A stretch of DNA of 5,827 bases, taken from positions 1 through 5,827 of the forward strand of contig DAOWEE010000027.1 of the NCBI GenBank assembly GCA_030638625.1, given 5' to 3'. Source of the DNA: Methanosarcinales archaeon (GTDB taxonomy: Archaea; Halobacteriota; Methanosarcinia; Methanosarcinales; Methanocomedenaceae). Under the pieces are notes generated by a model. It saw nothing but the letters and a program-made list of their open reading frames with translations. It made no database searches and was not told the DNA's origin. The position numbers and the translations under genes are program-made. This document shows, piece after piece, positions 4,771 through 5,827 of the stretch. The first letter of the stretch is position 1; every line of letters begins with the position of its first letter.

Positions 4771-5827
4771 TCACATCCGCCCGGATTTTAGTATGTGAAC
4801 CACAAGTCCCATCCCGAAAAAACCGGCTATTAAAAAGCCGAATAAACCGAGTATCGGCATACCCCAGATATGCGGTTCCATGCCAGTCTGGATTATCAGG
4901 GATGAACCTACAATAATCGCTGAAATAATCAAGCTAAATGACAATCGGTTGCTTGAAGTATCCATTTCCTTAACAATCCTGTCAAATTCGTGTTGTTCGA
5001 ACTTCACGTTCACATATCCTTTTTCAGCAGAGGAGAGGATATGCGATAGTTGCGTCGGTACCTTATGCAGTGTGCGGGTGAGCTTCCATATATCCTTAGA
5101 TATGCCGGCAGCTAGCTTTCTGGGACGCAGGCGGTCTGACATCATTTTCTTTGCATAAGGTTCTACAAGCACGGTTATATTGAAGTCAGGATCCATCTGG
5201 GTACCGAATCCACTGATTGTGACCACGCCCTTTGAAAGCAACGCAATAGATGCCGGAACTTTAGCCTGGTGTTTTCGAAGGAGGCTAATCATTTCAACAG
5301 TCATGGCAGGTGCATCCAGTTGTTTTAAAGACCTGCCGTAATATTTATCCAGCAAGTATTCAAGGTCGGCAGTTAATGCTGTTATGTTAACTTCTTCCGT
5401 GATTACATCAAGATCTCTAAGTATTTCGACATATTCTCCAACATCACCTTTGCTTGTTGCAATGAGTCCATCAATAAGTGCATTTTGAATATCATTTGAT
5501 AGATGTCCGACCATGCCGAAATCTATCAATGCAATTTTCCCGTCATCCATTATGAACACATTTCCAGGATGCACATCGGCATGGAAAAAACCATACTCAA
5601 ATACCTGTTTGATAAAGGCTTTTGCACCGTATGTGGCAATCTGGTTCCGGTCAAGTCCTGACTCGTCTATCTTTTTAAAATCGTTACCTCTGATTCCTTT
5701 AATGTATTCAAGGGTAAGGATGCGTTCACTACTGAAGTCCCAGTATACTTCTGGAATATAGATATGAGGGTCATCTTTGAAATTGTTTGAAAACCGATCG
5801 ATGTTGCGGGCTTCCAAGGTATAATCC
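4771..5827 (-). CDS. ABC1/AarF/UbiB-family atypical kinase, C-terminal part
   Basis: The reading frame is open to the right edge, so the N-terminus (including the KxGQ and alanine-rich nucleotide-loop motifs typical of the family) lies outside. The last 351 or so residues are present. The first visible residues, DYTLEARNIDRF, match the family's conserved ELDY..EA.N..RF motif, so the TTG at 5817 is internal and not the start. Further motifs, numbered from that TTG as residue 1, are the hinge region ILTLEYIKGI (33-42), the catalytic loop HADVHPGN (79-86; bases about 5583-5560) and the metal-binding DFG (99-101). Two hydrophobic segments near the end (about 293-311 and 319-343) are the C-terminal membrane anchors often found in this family. 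Family members act as atypical ATPases or kinases in isoprenoid-quinone and membrane lipid metabolism; in this organism the substrate is unknown. It is convergent with leuC, 121 bases away, and no promoter is in view. Confidence 0.92.
   Translation of the reverse strand, partial: DYTLEARNIDRFSNNFKDDPHIYIPEVYWDFSSERILTLEYIKGIRGNDFKKIDESGLDRNQIATYGAKAFIKQVFEYGFFHADVHPGNVFIMDDGKIALIDFGMVGHLSNDIQNALIDGLIATSKGDVGEYVEILRDLDVITEEVNITALTADLEYLLDKYYGRSLKQLDAPAMTVEMISLLRKHQAKVPASIALLSKGVVTISGFGTQMDPDFNITVLVEPYAKKMMSDRLRPRKLAAGISKDIWKLTRTLHKVPTQLSHILSSAEKGYVNVKFEQHEFDRIVKEMDTSSNRLSFSLIISAIIVGSSLIIQTGMEPHIWGMPILGLFGFLIAGFFGMGLVVHILKSGRM

Noticed and set aside
5817..5817. TTG at 5817 as the start of the ABC1-family kinase
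   Set aside because: The frame stays open upstream to the window edge, and the preceding residues (D-Y-T) continue a conserved family motif. The catalytic N-lobe would be missing, so this is an internal codon of a gene cut by the window.

Overview
The window looks like euryarchaeal DNA, most likely from the Methanosarcinales / ANME-type methanogen and methanotroph lineages. The evidence is an archaeal-type aconitase-superfamily large subunit (LeuC/HacA), whose promoter has a TATA element at the spacing expected for a leaderless archaeal mRNA, plus an ABC1/UbiB-type kinase and a small CxxC zinc-ribbon protein. The lineage is an inference from family resemblance; no rRNA or other phylogenetic marker is present.

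Layout: (i) 1-126, minus strand: the N-terminal part of a small zinc-ribbon protein, cut by the left edge. (ii) 127-266: divergent intergenic region with a candidate TATA element readable on both strands. (iii) 267-3319, plus strand: four closely spaced genes, probably one transcription unit, called A, B, C and D here. A (202 aa) and B (135 aa) are diverged paralogues resembling the DUF2589-type architecture. C (571 aa) has an N-terminal coiled coil, a short beta module, four PASTA repeats at an exact 66-residue period, and a C-terminal helix-hairpin-helix (DUF4332-like) domain. D (80 aa) has a pattern like a free-standing subtilisin-propeptide / inhibitor I9 fold. (iv) 3320-4649, plus strand: a complete 3-isopropylmalate dehydratase / homoaconitase large subunit behind its own promoter. 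(v) 4650-4770: a short convergent intergenic region with no convincing element. (vi) 4771-5827, minus strand: the C-terminal part of an ABC1/AarF/UbiB-family atypical kinase with two C-terminal membrane segments, cut by the right edge.

The A-B-C-D cluster is the unusual part. None of its proteins has a signal peptide or membrane segment, so it should be cytoplasmic, although PASTA domains are best known as extracellular muropeptide sensors in bacteria. A, B and C appear to share one small beta-strand module ending just before or at a proline-rich stretch, which suggests they assemble together. The coiled coil, PASTA array and helix-hairpin-helix domain of C look like scaffold parts, and D could be a protease-regulating or partner-binding accessory. 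The function is unknown. The flanking leuC, kinase and zinc-ribbon genes are ordinary housekeeping-type genes, and leuC is clearly more GC-rich than the cluster.
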